Shown here: positions 1 to 5,055 of the stretch, piece by piece | How positions within the stretch are numbered: position 1 is the first letter of the stretch | Layout of the letters: every line of letters starts with the position of its first letter | Origin: Actinomycetota bacterium | Lineage (GTDB): Bacteria; Actinomycetota; Actinomycetes; S36-B12; UBA10799 | Reading direction: 5' to 3' | Assembly: GCA_003452655.1 (NCBI GenBank) | Contig: DMNR01000277.1 | Location: 7,533 to 12,587 of the forward strand | DNA length: 5,055 bases | Made by a program: the position numbers and the translations under genes | Notes under the pieces: model-generated | What the model was told of the DNA's origin: nothing | Database searches by the model: none | What the model saw: the letters and a program-made list of their open reading frames with translations, nothing else

Positions 1-342
1 AGGACCGTCTGGCCACTCGATCCAACTTTCGAGTACGGCCTCATCACCGTCGAGGGCACAGTCCGGATCGGTTCTAACCTCATCACCGTCGGGCAATTCG
101 CCTACCTAGCCCCTGGTCGCAGCGAACTGCCGATCGACGCGCAGGACGCGGCAACCGTGCTCCTGATCGGTGGTAAGCCGTTCGCCGAACAGATCCTGAT
201 TTGGTGGAACCTCGTGGCCCGAACTACGGACGAGATTGACGAGGCGTACCTCGGCTGGCTCGATGGTCAGTTCGGACCCGTCAACACCAGACTGTCAGCG
301 ATGCCGACACCCCCGCCGCCGTGGTTCACGTCGCGCAGCTAG
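1..342 (+). CDS. Pirin family protein, C-terminal part (5' end outside window)
   Basis: The frame is open from the first base and ends in TAG at 340-342, giving 113 visible residues. Residues 57-75 (GGKPFAEQILIWWNLVART) match the signature of the pirin C-terminal cupin domain, usually GG.PF.E.I.MWWN.V.R, followed by a TDEI..A...W segment that also fits. The stretch EYGLITVEGTV...GQFAYLAPG at about 11-39 fits the cupin beta-strands before it. Pirins are two-domain cupins; some act as quercetin dioxygenases and others as regulators, and the metal ligands lie in the N-terminal domain, which is not in this window. Metal binding and activity therefore cannot be judged. The tail (PTPPPPWFTSRS) is proline-rich. 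GTG at 157 is an internal valine codon, not a start. The stop codon interlocks with that of the convergent gene at 339. Family assignment is firm; function is unknown. Confidence 0.9.
   Translation, partial: RTVWPLDPTFEYGLITVEGTVRIGSNLITVGQFAYLAPGRSELPIDAQDAATVLLIGGKPFAEQILIWWNLVARTTDEIDEAYLGWLDGQFGPVNTRLSAMPTPPPPWFTSRS
339..342. other. Convergent stop-codon overlap (CTAG)
   Basis: The palindrome CTAG supplies TAG for the pirin gene on the + strand (340-342) and TAG for the DUF2510 gene on the - strand (341-339). The two convergent coding regions therefore overlap by four bases, with no intergenic space. Any terminator for either transcript must lie inside the opposing gene. I looked from about 300 to 440 on both strands and found no strong stem followed by a T-run. 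Confidence 0.95.
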
Positions 343-1004
343 CGCCAATTACTCGTCCACTTGGTGCCGTCCCACCACATCTGTGAGTCAGAATCGGGAA
401 GGTACGGATTCTGGTACCAGCCCGGTGGTTGGGCCACAGATGCCCCAGCAGATGGTGGCTGCGAGGTGCCGCCTGGCGTGCGCCCACGAATGATCAAGAC
501 GACCCCCACTGCAATCAGCACGCCGCCGAGCGCCCCCAAGACCATCACCTGGCCCATGACGCTTTCCAGGCTCGTGACGGGATTAGCCACCGCCATTTGT
601 CCCGTGGCGTCCTTCACTGTGATCAAATACGTACCGGCAGTGGAAACTGAGAAATCGGCGATGCTGTTCGCCAGTTGCAAGTCAAGCGGGATGGCCGCCT
701 CACCTTTGGTCGAACAGTAGGAGCAGGTCAGTGGCACGTTGATTCCGGACGGATCAGTCACCATCACTTGCTCAACCTTCACGGTGCGCGCGGCAGCAAC
801 GTCCGACGGCGTTATCGCGGTCGAGTCGGTTGGCAACTTCTGGAAGATCGACCACTTGCCGACTGCCAATTGCACTGATGTGGATCCGGGCGCCTGCCAC
901 TGAGCTTGGCTTTGGAACGCCGACAGCGCAATCGCCGCCGACCCAATCCAGCTCGCGAGTGCAAGCAGGATCGCGGCAATTCCGAATACGCGCTTGGGGG
1001 TCAC
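339..1004 (-). CDS. Two-pass membrane protein with C-terminal DUF2510 domain, function unknown
   Basis: This is a 221-residue protein starting at GTG. A basic N-terminus (K4, R5) precedes a hydrophobic segment at about 6-29. A polar, probably beta-rich region covers about 31-148, a second hydrophobic segment about 149-172, and basic R173 and R175 follow it. The positive-inside rule puts the middle region outside the membrane and both ends in the cytoplasm. Residues 193-221 (PPGWYQNP...WWDGTKWTSNWR) are a DUF2510 domain, a short tryptophan-rich module common in actinobacterial membrane proteins. The middle region holds the only two cysteines, C94 and C97 (CSYC), and strand-like phrases such as AGTYLITV (123-130), suggesting a small beta-sandwich that might carry a disulfide. 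The start codon overlaps the protease stop as GTGA and has no good Shine-Dalgarno, so translation is probably coupled. It is the last gene of the lemA unit. I do not recognise a function; a role with the protease or LemA is inference from position. Confidence 0.88.
   Translation of the reverse strand: MTPKRVFGIAAILLALASWIGSAAIALSAFQSQAQWQAPGSTSVQLAVGKWSIFQKLPTDSTAITPSDVAAARTVKVEQVMVTDPSGINVPLTCSYCSTKGEAAIPLDLQLANSIADFSVSTAGTYLITVKDATGQMAVANPVTSLESVMGQVMVLGALGGVLIAVGVVLIIRGRTPGGTSQPPSAGASVAQPPGWYQNPYLPDSDSQMWWDGTKWTSNWR
1001..1004 (-). other. GTGA start/stop overlap (protease / DUF2510 gene)
   Basis: On the - strand, GTG (1004-1002) starts the DUF2510 gene and TGA (1003-1001) ends the protease gene. 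The bases upstream (GGCCTGGTCCGGC) hold no convincing Shine-Dalgarno. This supports reinitiation by ribosomes finishing the protease and a shared transcript. Confidence 0.85.
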
Positions 1005-1906
1005 GCCGGACCAGGCCCTGACTGTTCCATTGCACGAAGGATCTCGATGCGCTCACTGATTGGTGGGTGCGTGTCGAAGAGGCTCTTTGACTTGCCTTCG
1101 AGTGGCGACTCAATCCACACGTGCGATACGGCATTAGACCGTTCATGGACGACTGTCGAATCGGCCGCGAGTGTCTCGAGTGCGCGCCGCAGCCCTGCCG
1201 GATTACGGGTGAACTGAACGGCAGTTGCATCGGCAAGCGACTCTCGCTTGCGCGACACGGCGGAGCGCATAAGCAGCGCGGCGATCGGAGCAAGTAGCAA
1301 GATCACGATCCCGGCGATCGCCGCGATTGGATTGCTGCCCTCGTCGCGCCGGGTGAAGAAGGACATCCGAATTCCGATATCGGCAATGATCGCAATCAGA
1401 CCTGCTGTCGTCGCGGCCACAGCCATCACCAACGTGTCACGGTTCCCAACGTGGGCCATCTCGTGTGCCGTCACACCTTGGAGTTGTTCGCGATCCATCG
1501 TCGCGAGCAGACCAGTCGTAAACGCGATGACAGCATGGTCTGGGTCGCGCCCGGTGGCAAACGCATTTGGTGCTGGATCGTCCACAATCGCGACGGTTGG
1601 CATCGGTAGTCCAGCAGCAATCCGCACTTCATCGACCACATTGAACAACTGTGGGGCCGTGGCGTGGTCGATGACCTTCGCGTTGGTCATCTTCATGACG
1701 ATCTTGTCGCTACTCCAGTAGGACGCCCATACGCCAGCGAGGGCGAGGCCAACCGCAATCGGCACAATCCAGACGGACCCATATCCGACGAGCTGACTGA
1801 CAGCCCAGATCACGGCCACGACGAAGACGAACATGCAGAAGAGCAGCAGAAACGTCTTCCGCTTGTTCTTCGACTGGGCGGCACGAAATGACACGCTCAC
1901 CGGCAC
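1001..1906 (-). CDS. htpX: HtpX-like M48 family membrane zinc metalloprotease
   Basis: This is a 301-residue integral membrane protease of the M48B (HtpX) type, about the usual family length. Hydrophobic segments lie at about 18-40, 44-63, 159-177 and 193-215. The zinc motif HEMAH is at 148-152: H148 and H152 bind zinc and E149 is catalytic. The third ligand is probably E222 in RKRESLADA, with D226 conserved behind it. Other family marks are DDPAPNAFATGRDPDHAVIAFTTGLL (109-134, interrupted here only by its length) and the C-terminal FDTHPPISERI (277-287). All catalytic residues are present, so the enzyme looks intact. HtpX proteases degrade damaged membrane proteins, acting at the cytoplasmic membrane with the active site facing the cytoplasm. 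The gene lies 16 bases behind lemA, a frequent partner of this subtype. GGGAG at 1915-1911 lies 4 bases before the GTG at 1906 and 10 bases before a second GTG at 1900, so the true start may be two codons later. Confidence 0.93.
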   Translation of the reverse strand: MPVSVSFRAAQSKNKRKTFLLLFCMFVFVVAVIWAVSQLVGYGSVWIVPIAVGLALAGVWASYWSSDKIVMKMTNAKVIDHATAPQLFNVVDEVRIAAGLPMPTVAIVDDPAPNAFATGRDPDHAVIAFTTGLLATMDREQLQGVTAHEMAHVGNRDTLVMAVAATTAGLIAIIADIGIRMSFFTRRDEGSNPIAAIAGIVILLLAPIAALLMRSAVSRKRESLADATAVQFTRNPAGLRRALETLAADSTVVHERSNAVSHVWIESPLEGKSKSLFDTHPPISERIEILRAMEQSGPGPA

Positions 1907-1910
1907 TCAG

Positions 1911-1915
1911 CTCCC
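1911..1915 (-). promoter_or_regulatory. Probable ribosome binding site of the M48 protease gene
   Basis: GGGAG on the - strand sits in the 16-base gap after the lemA stop. Its spacing is 4 bases to GTG 1906 and 10 bases to GTG 1900, so neither distance is ideal and the site does not settle the start. It does show that the protease has its own initiation signal, unlike the overlapping gene behind it. Confidence 0.5.
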
Positions 1916-1922
1916 ACGGGCA

Positions 1923-2480
1923 TCAATTGAACCCGATGTTCGGCGCGATCCTTTGACTGGCATCTGGAACTTCGTAGAACTCCTGCTTCGTGACCCCGGC
2001 CATTCCGACGAAGAGCATCGAGGGGAAGGTGACGATTGCTGTGTTCAACGCCCTGACACTCTCGTTGTAGTACTGGCGGGCGAAGGCAATCTTGTTCTCG
2101 GTAGTCGTGAGCTCCTCCTGTAACTGCAGGAAGTTGGTGGATGCCTTGAGGTCCGGGTAGTTCTCGGCGACAATCATCACTCCATTGATGGCCGAGGTGA
2201 GCTGCGCGTCTGCGGCCGCCGTCTGACCGACACCTTGGGCCTCCTGCACGTGCGCCCGAGCGTTCGTGACGGCTTCGAAGACTTCACGTTCGTGCTTGGC
2301 GTAGCCCTTCACCGTCTCGACGAGATTCGGAATCAGGTCGGACCTGCGCGCCAGTTGAACCTCGATCTGCGCGTAGCCCTCTTCGACGTTGACCTTGAGT
2401 TTGCGCAGCTTGTTGAACTGCCACAGCGCAATGATGACGAGAATGACAATGAGCACGATGACGATGCCGACAATTAGCAT
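1923..2480 (-). CDS. lemA: LemA family membrane-anchored protein
   Basis: From ATG at 2480 the product is 185 residues, the usual LemA length. Residues 2-20 form an N-terminal membrane anchor (LIVGIVIVLIVILVIIALW). The family core follows: NVEEGYAQIEVQLARRSDLI at 31-50, then PNLVETVKGYAKHE (51-64), a helical stretch with AENYPDLKAS (105-114), then ENKIAFARQYYNESVRALN (128-146) and the closing FYEVP. LemA proteins have a short N-terminus, one anchor and a helical-bundle domain; their biochemical role is unclear, although they often neighbour M48 proteases or TPM-domain proteins. The frame stays open to TTG at 2516 and also contains ATG at 2498. I chose 2480 because AAGG lies 7 bases before it, neither other start has a good site, and homologues begin directly at the anchor. 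It is the first gene of a three-gene membrane unit. Identity is secure; the exact start is less so. Confidence 0.93.
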   Translation of the reverse strand: MLIVGIVIVLIVILVIIALWQFNKLRKLKVNVEEGYAQIEVQLARRSDLIPNLVETVKGYAKHEREVFEAVTNARAHVQEAQGVGQTAAADAQLTSAINGVMIVAENYPDLKASTNFLQLQEELTTTENKIAFARQYYNESVRALNTAIVTFPSMLFVGMAGVTKQEFYEVPDASQRIAPNIGFN

Positions 2481-2487
2481 GCCCCGA

Positions 2488-2491
2488 CCTT
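2488..2491 (-). promoter_or_regulatory. Ribosome binding site supporting the lemA start at 2480
   Basis: AAGG on the - strand lies 7 bases before ATG 2480 (spacer TCGGGGC). The upstream in-frame candidates, ATG 2498 and TTG 2516, lack a purine-rich element at a usable distance: GAGAG abuts TTG 2516 directly. This site decides the chosen start. Confidence 0.5.
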
Positions 2492-2505
2492 GCCTCATTG
2501 CGCGC

Positions 2506-2526
2506 CGATTGAGCAACTCTCAACCG
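2506..2526 (-). promoter_or_regulatory. Inverted repeat / possible RNA hairpin upstream of lemA
   Basis: On the - strand CGGTTGAG (2526-2519) and CTCAATCG (2513-2506) form an 8-base-pair stem with one G-U pair around the loop AGTTG. It ends 25 bases before the chosen lemA start. The inner TTGAG-N5-CTCAA is a perfect inverted repeat and could equally be a protein-binding site. There is no T-run after it, so it is not a standard terminator. An inverted repeat this short can arise by chance. Confidence 0.3.
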
Positions 2527-2588
2527 CGGAACCCGTCAGATCCTTAAGAAATCTTCACGTACGGCGTTCGCACATGCACGATCGCGCG

Positions 2589-3764
2589 TCAACGTTCAGA
2601 TCTGGCAGCGGACAGCGTCTGCGCGACAACCCCTGCAACTGCCTCTGACTCAATCAGGAATCCGTCGTGGCCATAATCTGAGTGAACTGCGATCAGATCG
2701 CGGGCCGTCGGAATGAGATCGGCCAGTTGCCGCTGCAGGTATATCGGGTACAACCGGTCTGAGGTAATACCGGCAACTACCACGGGTACACCGATTGTCG
2801 ACAGCGCCTCGGCAACTCCACCTCTGCCTCGACCAACATCGTGGGTTGACATCGCGTCCGTGAGAGCTACGTATGTCCCCGCGTCGAACCGGTCCGCGAG
2901 TCGGGCAGCCTGATGGTCTAAGTATGAGGTGACCGCGAAGCGCCCAGCACCCTGCGCCACCCCGGGCACTGTTGAGCCGAAAGCGTCTTCGCCGTCCTGT
3001 GAGAGGTTGTCGAACCGAACCGCAAGCTCATTTTCCGTGCGGTACGTCAGGTGGGCGATCCGTCGCGCGATCCCCATCCCGTCAAGCGGAGGCCCCTGCG
3101 CGGAGTCGTAGTAGTCACCCGCCGCCCACTTGGGGTCAGCCGTGATCGCCTGGATCTGAACGGTCTGGGTTCCGATCTGATCGGCCGATGCAGCGGCACA
3201 GCACGCGAGGACACCCGCAGACCGGACGCGATGTGGGTACCCAACGAGCCATTCAAGGGCACGCAGACCACCCATAGATCCACCGATCACGGACGCGAAA
3301 CTTTCAATCCCGAGGTGGTCCGCCACTGCGACTTCAACGGCAACCTGGTCGCGAACTGTCACCCGCGGCCAACGAGATCCCCAGGGCGAGCCATCCGGGG
3401 CCAGCGACGACGGGCCCGTGGTTCCTTGGCACCCACCAAGAACATTGCTCGCGACGACGAACCACTCGTCGGTGTCGATTGGGCAACCCGGTCCAACGAT
3501 CCCCGGCCACCAGCCGGCAGTCAGGTGAGCGGCGTCGGCTGGACCTGACACGTGGGAGTCCCCTGTCAGCGCGTGCTGCACGAGGATCGCGTTGTCCCGA
3601 GCGGCATTCAGCGTGCCCCAGGTTTCGTACGCGACCGTCACCTCGGGGAGAGACCCACCGAGTTCGAGATCCAGCGACCCGATCGTCGCGAACCTTCGGT
3701 CGCCGGGATCGTCGCCTGGCCGCCAGTACACCCGGGGGCGCACCGGCGGCACGAGCGCGGTCAT
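2589..3764 (-). CDS. metX: Homoserine O-acyltransferase (probably O-acetyltransferase), MetX
   Basis: This 391-residue cytoplasmic alpha/beta-hydrolase-fold enzyme transfers an acyl group, normally acetyl from acetyl-CoA, to the homoserine hydroxyl, the committed step to methionine. Length is typical. Family marks in order are VAYETWGTLN (44-53), LVQHALTGDSH (61-71), SNVLGGCQGTTGPSS (106-120), the nucleophile elbow GGSMGG with S163, YLDHQAARLADRFD (281-294), TSDRLYP with D336, and HSDYGHDGFL with H366. S163, D336 and H366 form the expected catalytic triad, so the enzyme looks functional. The ATG overlaps the metY stop as ATGA and has no clear Shine-Dalgarno, so translation is probably coupled. 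The adjacent metY supports O-acetylhomoserine as product. Some MetX-like enzymes use succinyl-CoA, and that is not excluded by motifs alone. Confidence 0.95.
   Translation of the reverse strand: MTALVPPVRPRVYWRPGDDPGDRRFATIGSLDLELGGSLPEVTVAYETWGTLNAARDNAILVQHALTGDSHVSGPADAAHLTAGWWPGIVGPGCPIDTDEWFVVASNVLGGCQGTTGPSSLAPDGSPWGSRWPRVTVRDQVAVEVAVADHLGIESFASVIGGSMGGLRALEWLVGYPHRVRSAGVLACCAAASADQIGTQTVQIQAITADPKWAAGDYYDSAQGPPLDGMGIARRIAHLTYRTENELAVRFDNLSQDGEDAFGSTVPGVAQGAGRFAVTSYLDHQAARLADRFDAGTYVALTDAMSTHDVGRGRGGVAEALSTIGVPVVVAGITSDRLYPIYLQRQLADLIPTARDLIAVHSDYGHDGFLIESEAVAGVVAQTLSAARSER
3761..3764 (-). other. ATGA start/stop overlap (metY / metX)
   Basis: On the - strand ATG (3764-3762) starts metX and TGA (3763-3761) ends metY. 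The preceding bases (TCGCTGCCGCCAAGTC) are not a strong ribosome binding site. This indicates translational coupling of the enzymes for two consecutive steps and a shared transcript. Confidence 0.85.
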
Positions 3765-5055
3765 GACTTGGCGGCAGCGAAGCCGATCTCGAGATCGGCC
3801 AAGATGTCGGCAATATTCTCAAGGCCGACCGCGAGGCGGACCAGCCCCGGAGTGACACCGGCAGCAGCCTGCTCAGCCTCAGTCAGCTGCGAGTGCGTCG
3901 TCGACGCGGGGTGGATCACCAAACTGCGAACGTCACCAATGTTCGCAACGTGGCTATGGAGCTCAAGTGCTTCCACGAATGTCGTTCCGGCGCCCTTGCC
4001 CCCTTCAATCTCAAATGCCAACACCGCACCCGTCCCCTTTGGCGCGTACTTCTCGGCGAGCTGATGCCACGGGCTACTTTCGAGACCTGCGTAGTTCACG
4101 GACTTCACCTGCGGATGGCCTTCAAGGAATGCTGCGACTTCCTGCGCATTCTGCACGTGGCGTTCGATGCGCAGACTCAAGGTCTCAAGCCCTTGGGCGA
4201 TCAGCCAAGCATTGAATGGGGCAACTGCCGAACCGAGATCACGCAGCAGTTGCACACGCGCCTTGAGGATGAACGAGACGTTCGCACCGAATGCTGAGCC
4301 GACTCCAAGATCGCGCGCGTAGACCAAACCGTGGTAACTCGGATCTGGTTCGTTGAAGTTCTTGAACCGCTCCGGGTAACGCGCGTAGTCAAACGATCCG
4401 CCGTCAACGATCACACCCGCAACCGCGGTTCCATGCCCACCCAGGTACTTGGTGGCCGAATGCACGACGATGTCCGCACCCCACGCGAGCGGGTTGATCA
4501 AATACGGAGTGGCAAGCGTGTTGTCGATGATCAACGGAACTTCGTTTTCGTGCGCCACGGCTGCAACAGCGGCAATATCGAGAACGTCATTTGACGGGTT
4601 GCTGATTGATTCGGCGAAGAACGCCTTGGTATTCGGCGCAACGGCCGCCGCCCATGACGCGGGATCGTCTGGATTCTCGACGAAGCTGACGTCGATTCCG
4701 AGCTTCGGCAGGGTGTAGTGAAAGAGGTTGTACGTTCCGCCATACAGTCTCGGACTCGACACGATGTGGTCACCAACTTCGGCGACGTTCAGGATGGCAA
4801 GCGTCTCTGCTGCCTGGCCGCTGGATACGAGGAGCGCCCCAACGCCCCCTTCGAGTGCAGCGATCCGATCCTCAACTGCCGCCTGAGTGGGATTCATGAT
4901 TCGTGTGTAGATATTGCCGAGCTCACGCAAAGCGAACAGGTCGGAGGCGTGAGCCGTGCTAGCGAAGGTGTACGACGTCGTCTGGTAGATCGGCAGCGCA
5001 CGAGAGTTCGTTGTCTCGTCAACACTCTGACCTGCGTGAATCTGCTTGGTCTCAA
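3761..5055 (-). CDS. metY: O-acetylhomoserine sulfhydrylase, MetY (N-terminus outside window)
   Basis: This PLP-dependent enzyme of the Cys/Met metabolism family replaces the acyl group of O-acetylhomoserine with sulfide, giving homocysteine. The frame is open to the window edge: 41 codons before TTG 4930 still encode family sequence (ETKQIHAGQ, then ALPIYQTTSYTFAS), so TTG 4930 is an internal leucine and the real start lies beyond 5055. About 430 residues are visible; probably only ten or so are missing. In visible numbering, YTRIMNPT is at 49-56, the cofactor-phosphate loop SSGQAA at 77-82, the ring-stacking region RLYGGTY at 102-108, and IIDNTLATPYL with D178 at 175-185. The PLP lysine is K202 in SATKYLGGHGT, and the C-terminal SLVIHPASTTHSQL is also typical. 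All key residues are present. The long form and the metX partner favour sulfhydrylase over cystathionine gamma-synthase. Promoter and any riboswitch would be outside the window. Confidence 0.95.
   Translation of the reverse strand, partial: ETKQIHAGQSVDETTNSRALPIYQTTSYTFASTAHASDLFALRELGNIYTRIMNPTQAAVEDRIAALEGGVGALLVSSGQAAETLAILNVAEVGDHIVSSPRLYGGTYNLFHYTLPKLGIDVSFVENPDDPASWAAAVAPNTKAFFAESISNPSNDVLDIAAVAAVAHENEVPLIIDNTLATPYLINPLAWGADIVVHSATKYLGGHGTAVAGVIVDGGSFDYARYPERFKNFNEPDPSYHGLVYARDLGVGSAFGANVSFILKARVQLLRDLGSAVAPFNAWLIAQGLETLSLRIERHVQNAQEVAAFLEGHPQVKSVNYAGLESSPWHQLAEKYAPKGTGAVLAFEIEGGKGAGTTFVEALELHSHVANIGDVRSLVIHPASTTHSQLTEAEQAAAGVTPGLVRLAVGLENIADILADLEIGFAAAKS

Larger units (their letters stand above)
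2481..2588 (-). promoter_or_regulatory. metX-lemA intergenic region, candidate lemA-unit promoter and 5' leader
   Basis: These 108 bases are the only real gap in the block and the natural place for a promoter of lemA-htpX-DUF2510. The centre holds an AT-richer island with a short palindrome, AAGAAATCTT at 2546-2555, overlapping CTTAAG at 2543-2548. I see no -35/-10 pair good enough to name. I also see no strong stem with a T-run that would end metYX transcription, so readthrough from metX into lemA is possible. The role is inferred from position. Confidence 0.35.

Noticed and set aside
39..91. A 14-base exact direct repeat (CCTCATCACCGTCG at 39-52 and 78-91) inside the pirin gene
   Set aside because: Both copies are in the same frame and encode LITV in positions that fit normal beta-strands of the pirin C-terminal domain. 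It is best read as coincidence of similar strands and not as a duplication or a repeat element.
423..437. Short stem GCCC...GGGC as a terminator for the pirin gene
   Set aside because: Only four pairs, no T-run, and it falls in the codons of the DUF2510 domain (QPPGW), which explains its composition.
772..1293. 173-codon open frame on the - strand
   Set aside because: It is in another frame across the end of the protease gene and the start of the DUF2510 gene, both well supported. The product is Arg/Ser-rich with no motif.
1248..1721. 157-codon open frame on the + strand
   Set aside because: It is opposite the M48 protease gene, whose zinc motif and membrane segments are clear. The + strand product is the antisense reading of those segments.
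3334..3858. 174-codon open frame on the - strand
   Set aside because: It is an alternative frame across the metY-metX junction, where both real genes have conserved motifs up to the ATGA overlap. The product is Arg-rich and featureless.
3051..4064. Long open frames on the + strand (3051-3548 and 3552-4064)
   Set aside because: They lie opposite metX and metY. Their translations are rich in Arg, Pro and Ser with no recognisable motif, as expected for antisense frames in GC-rich coding DNA.
4928..4930. TTG as the start of MetY
   Set aside because: The 41 codons upstream are open and encode conserved family sequence (IHAGQ, ALPIYQTTSY), so this is an internal leucine and the gene runs off the window edge.

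Overview
The window reads as ordinary chromosomal sequence of an actinomycete (Actinomycetota). The sequence is GC-rich without being extreme. Coding density is almost total, GTG starts are used, and one protein ends in a DUF2510 domain (PPGWY...WWDG..WT), which is largely an actinobacterial module. The MetX and MetY proteins also look actinobacterial to me. Genus cannot be read from this stretch.

Layout from left to right: the 3' end of a pirin-family gene (+ strand, 1-342, cut by the window edge) meets head-on a five-gene block, all on the - strand. In transcription order that block is metY (5' end cut by the right edge, 5055-3761), metX (3764-2589), a 108-base gap, lemA (2480-1923), an HtpX-like M48 membrane metalloprotease (1906-1001) and a DUF2510 membrane protein of unknown function (1004-339).

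Two functional units are visible. metY-metX is the direct-sulfhydrylation branch of methionine synthesis: MetX acylates homoserine and MetY replaces the acyl group with sulfide to give homocysteine. The two genes are coupled by an ATGA overlap. The second unit, lemA-htpX-DUF2510, encodes three membrane proteins in tight succession (16-base gap, then a GTGA overlap). LemA next to an M48 protease is a recurring pair. The third gene adds a two-pass membrane protein with a predicted extracytoplasmic domain carrying a CxxC pair and a cytoplasmic DUF2510 tail; it is the least explained element here.

Three of the junctions are 4-base overlaps: ATGA, GTGA and a convergent CTAG in which the stop codons of the DUF2510 gene and the pirin gene interlock. 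No intergenic stretch exceeds about 110 bases. I see no RNA gene, mobile element, CRISPR array or clear intrinsic terminator, and nothing that amounts to a wholly new system. The best leads are the DUF2510 protein and the short region upstream of lemA.
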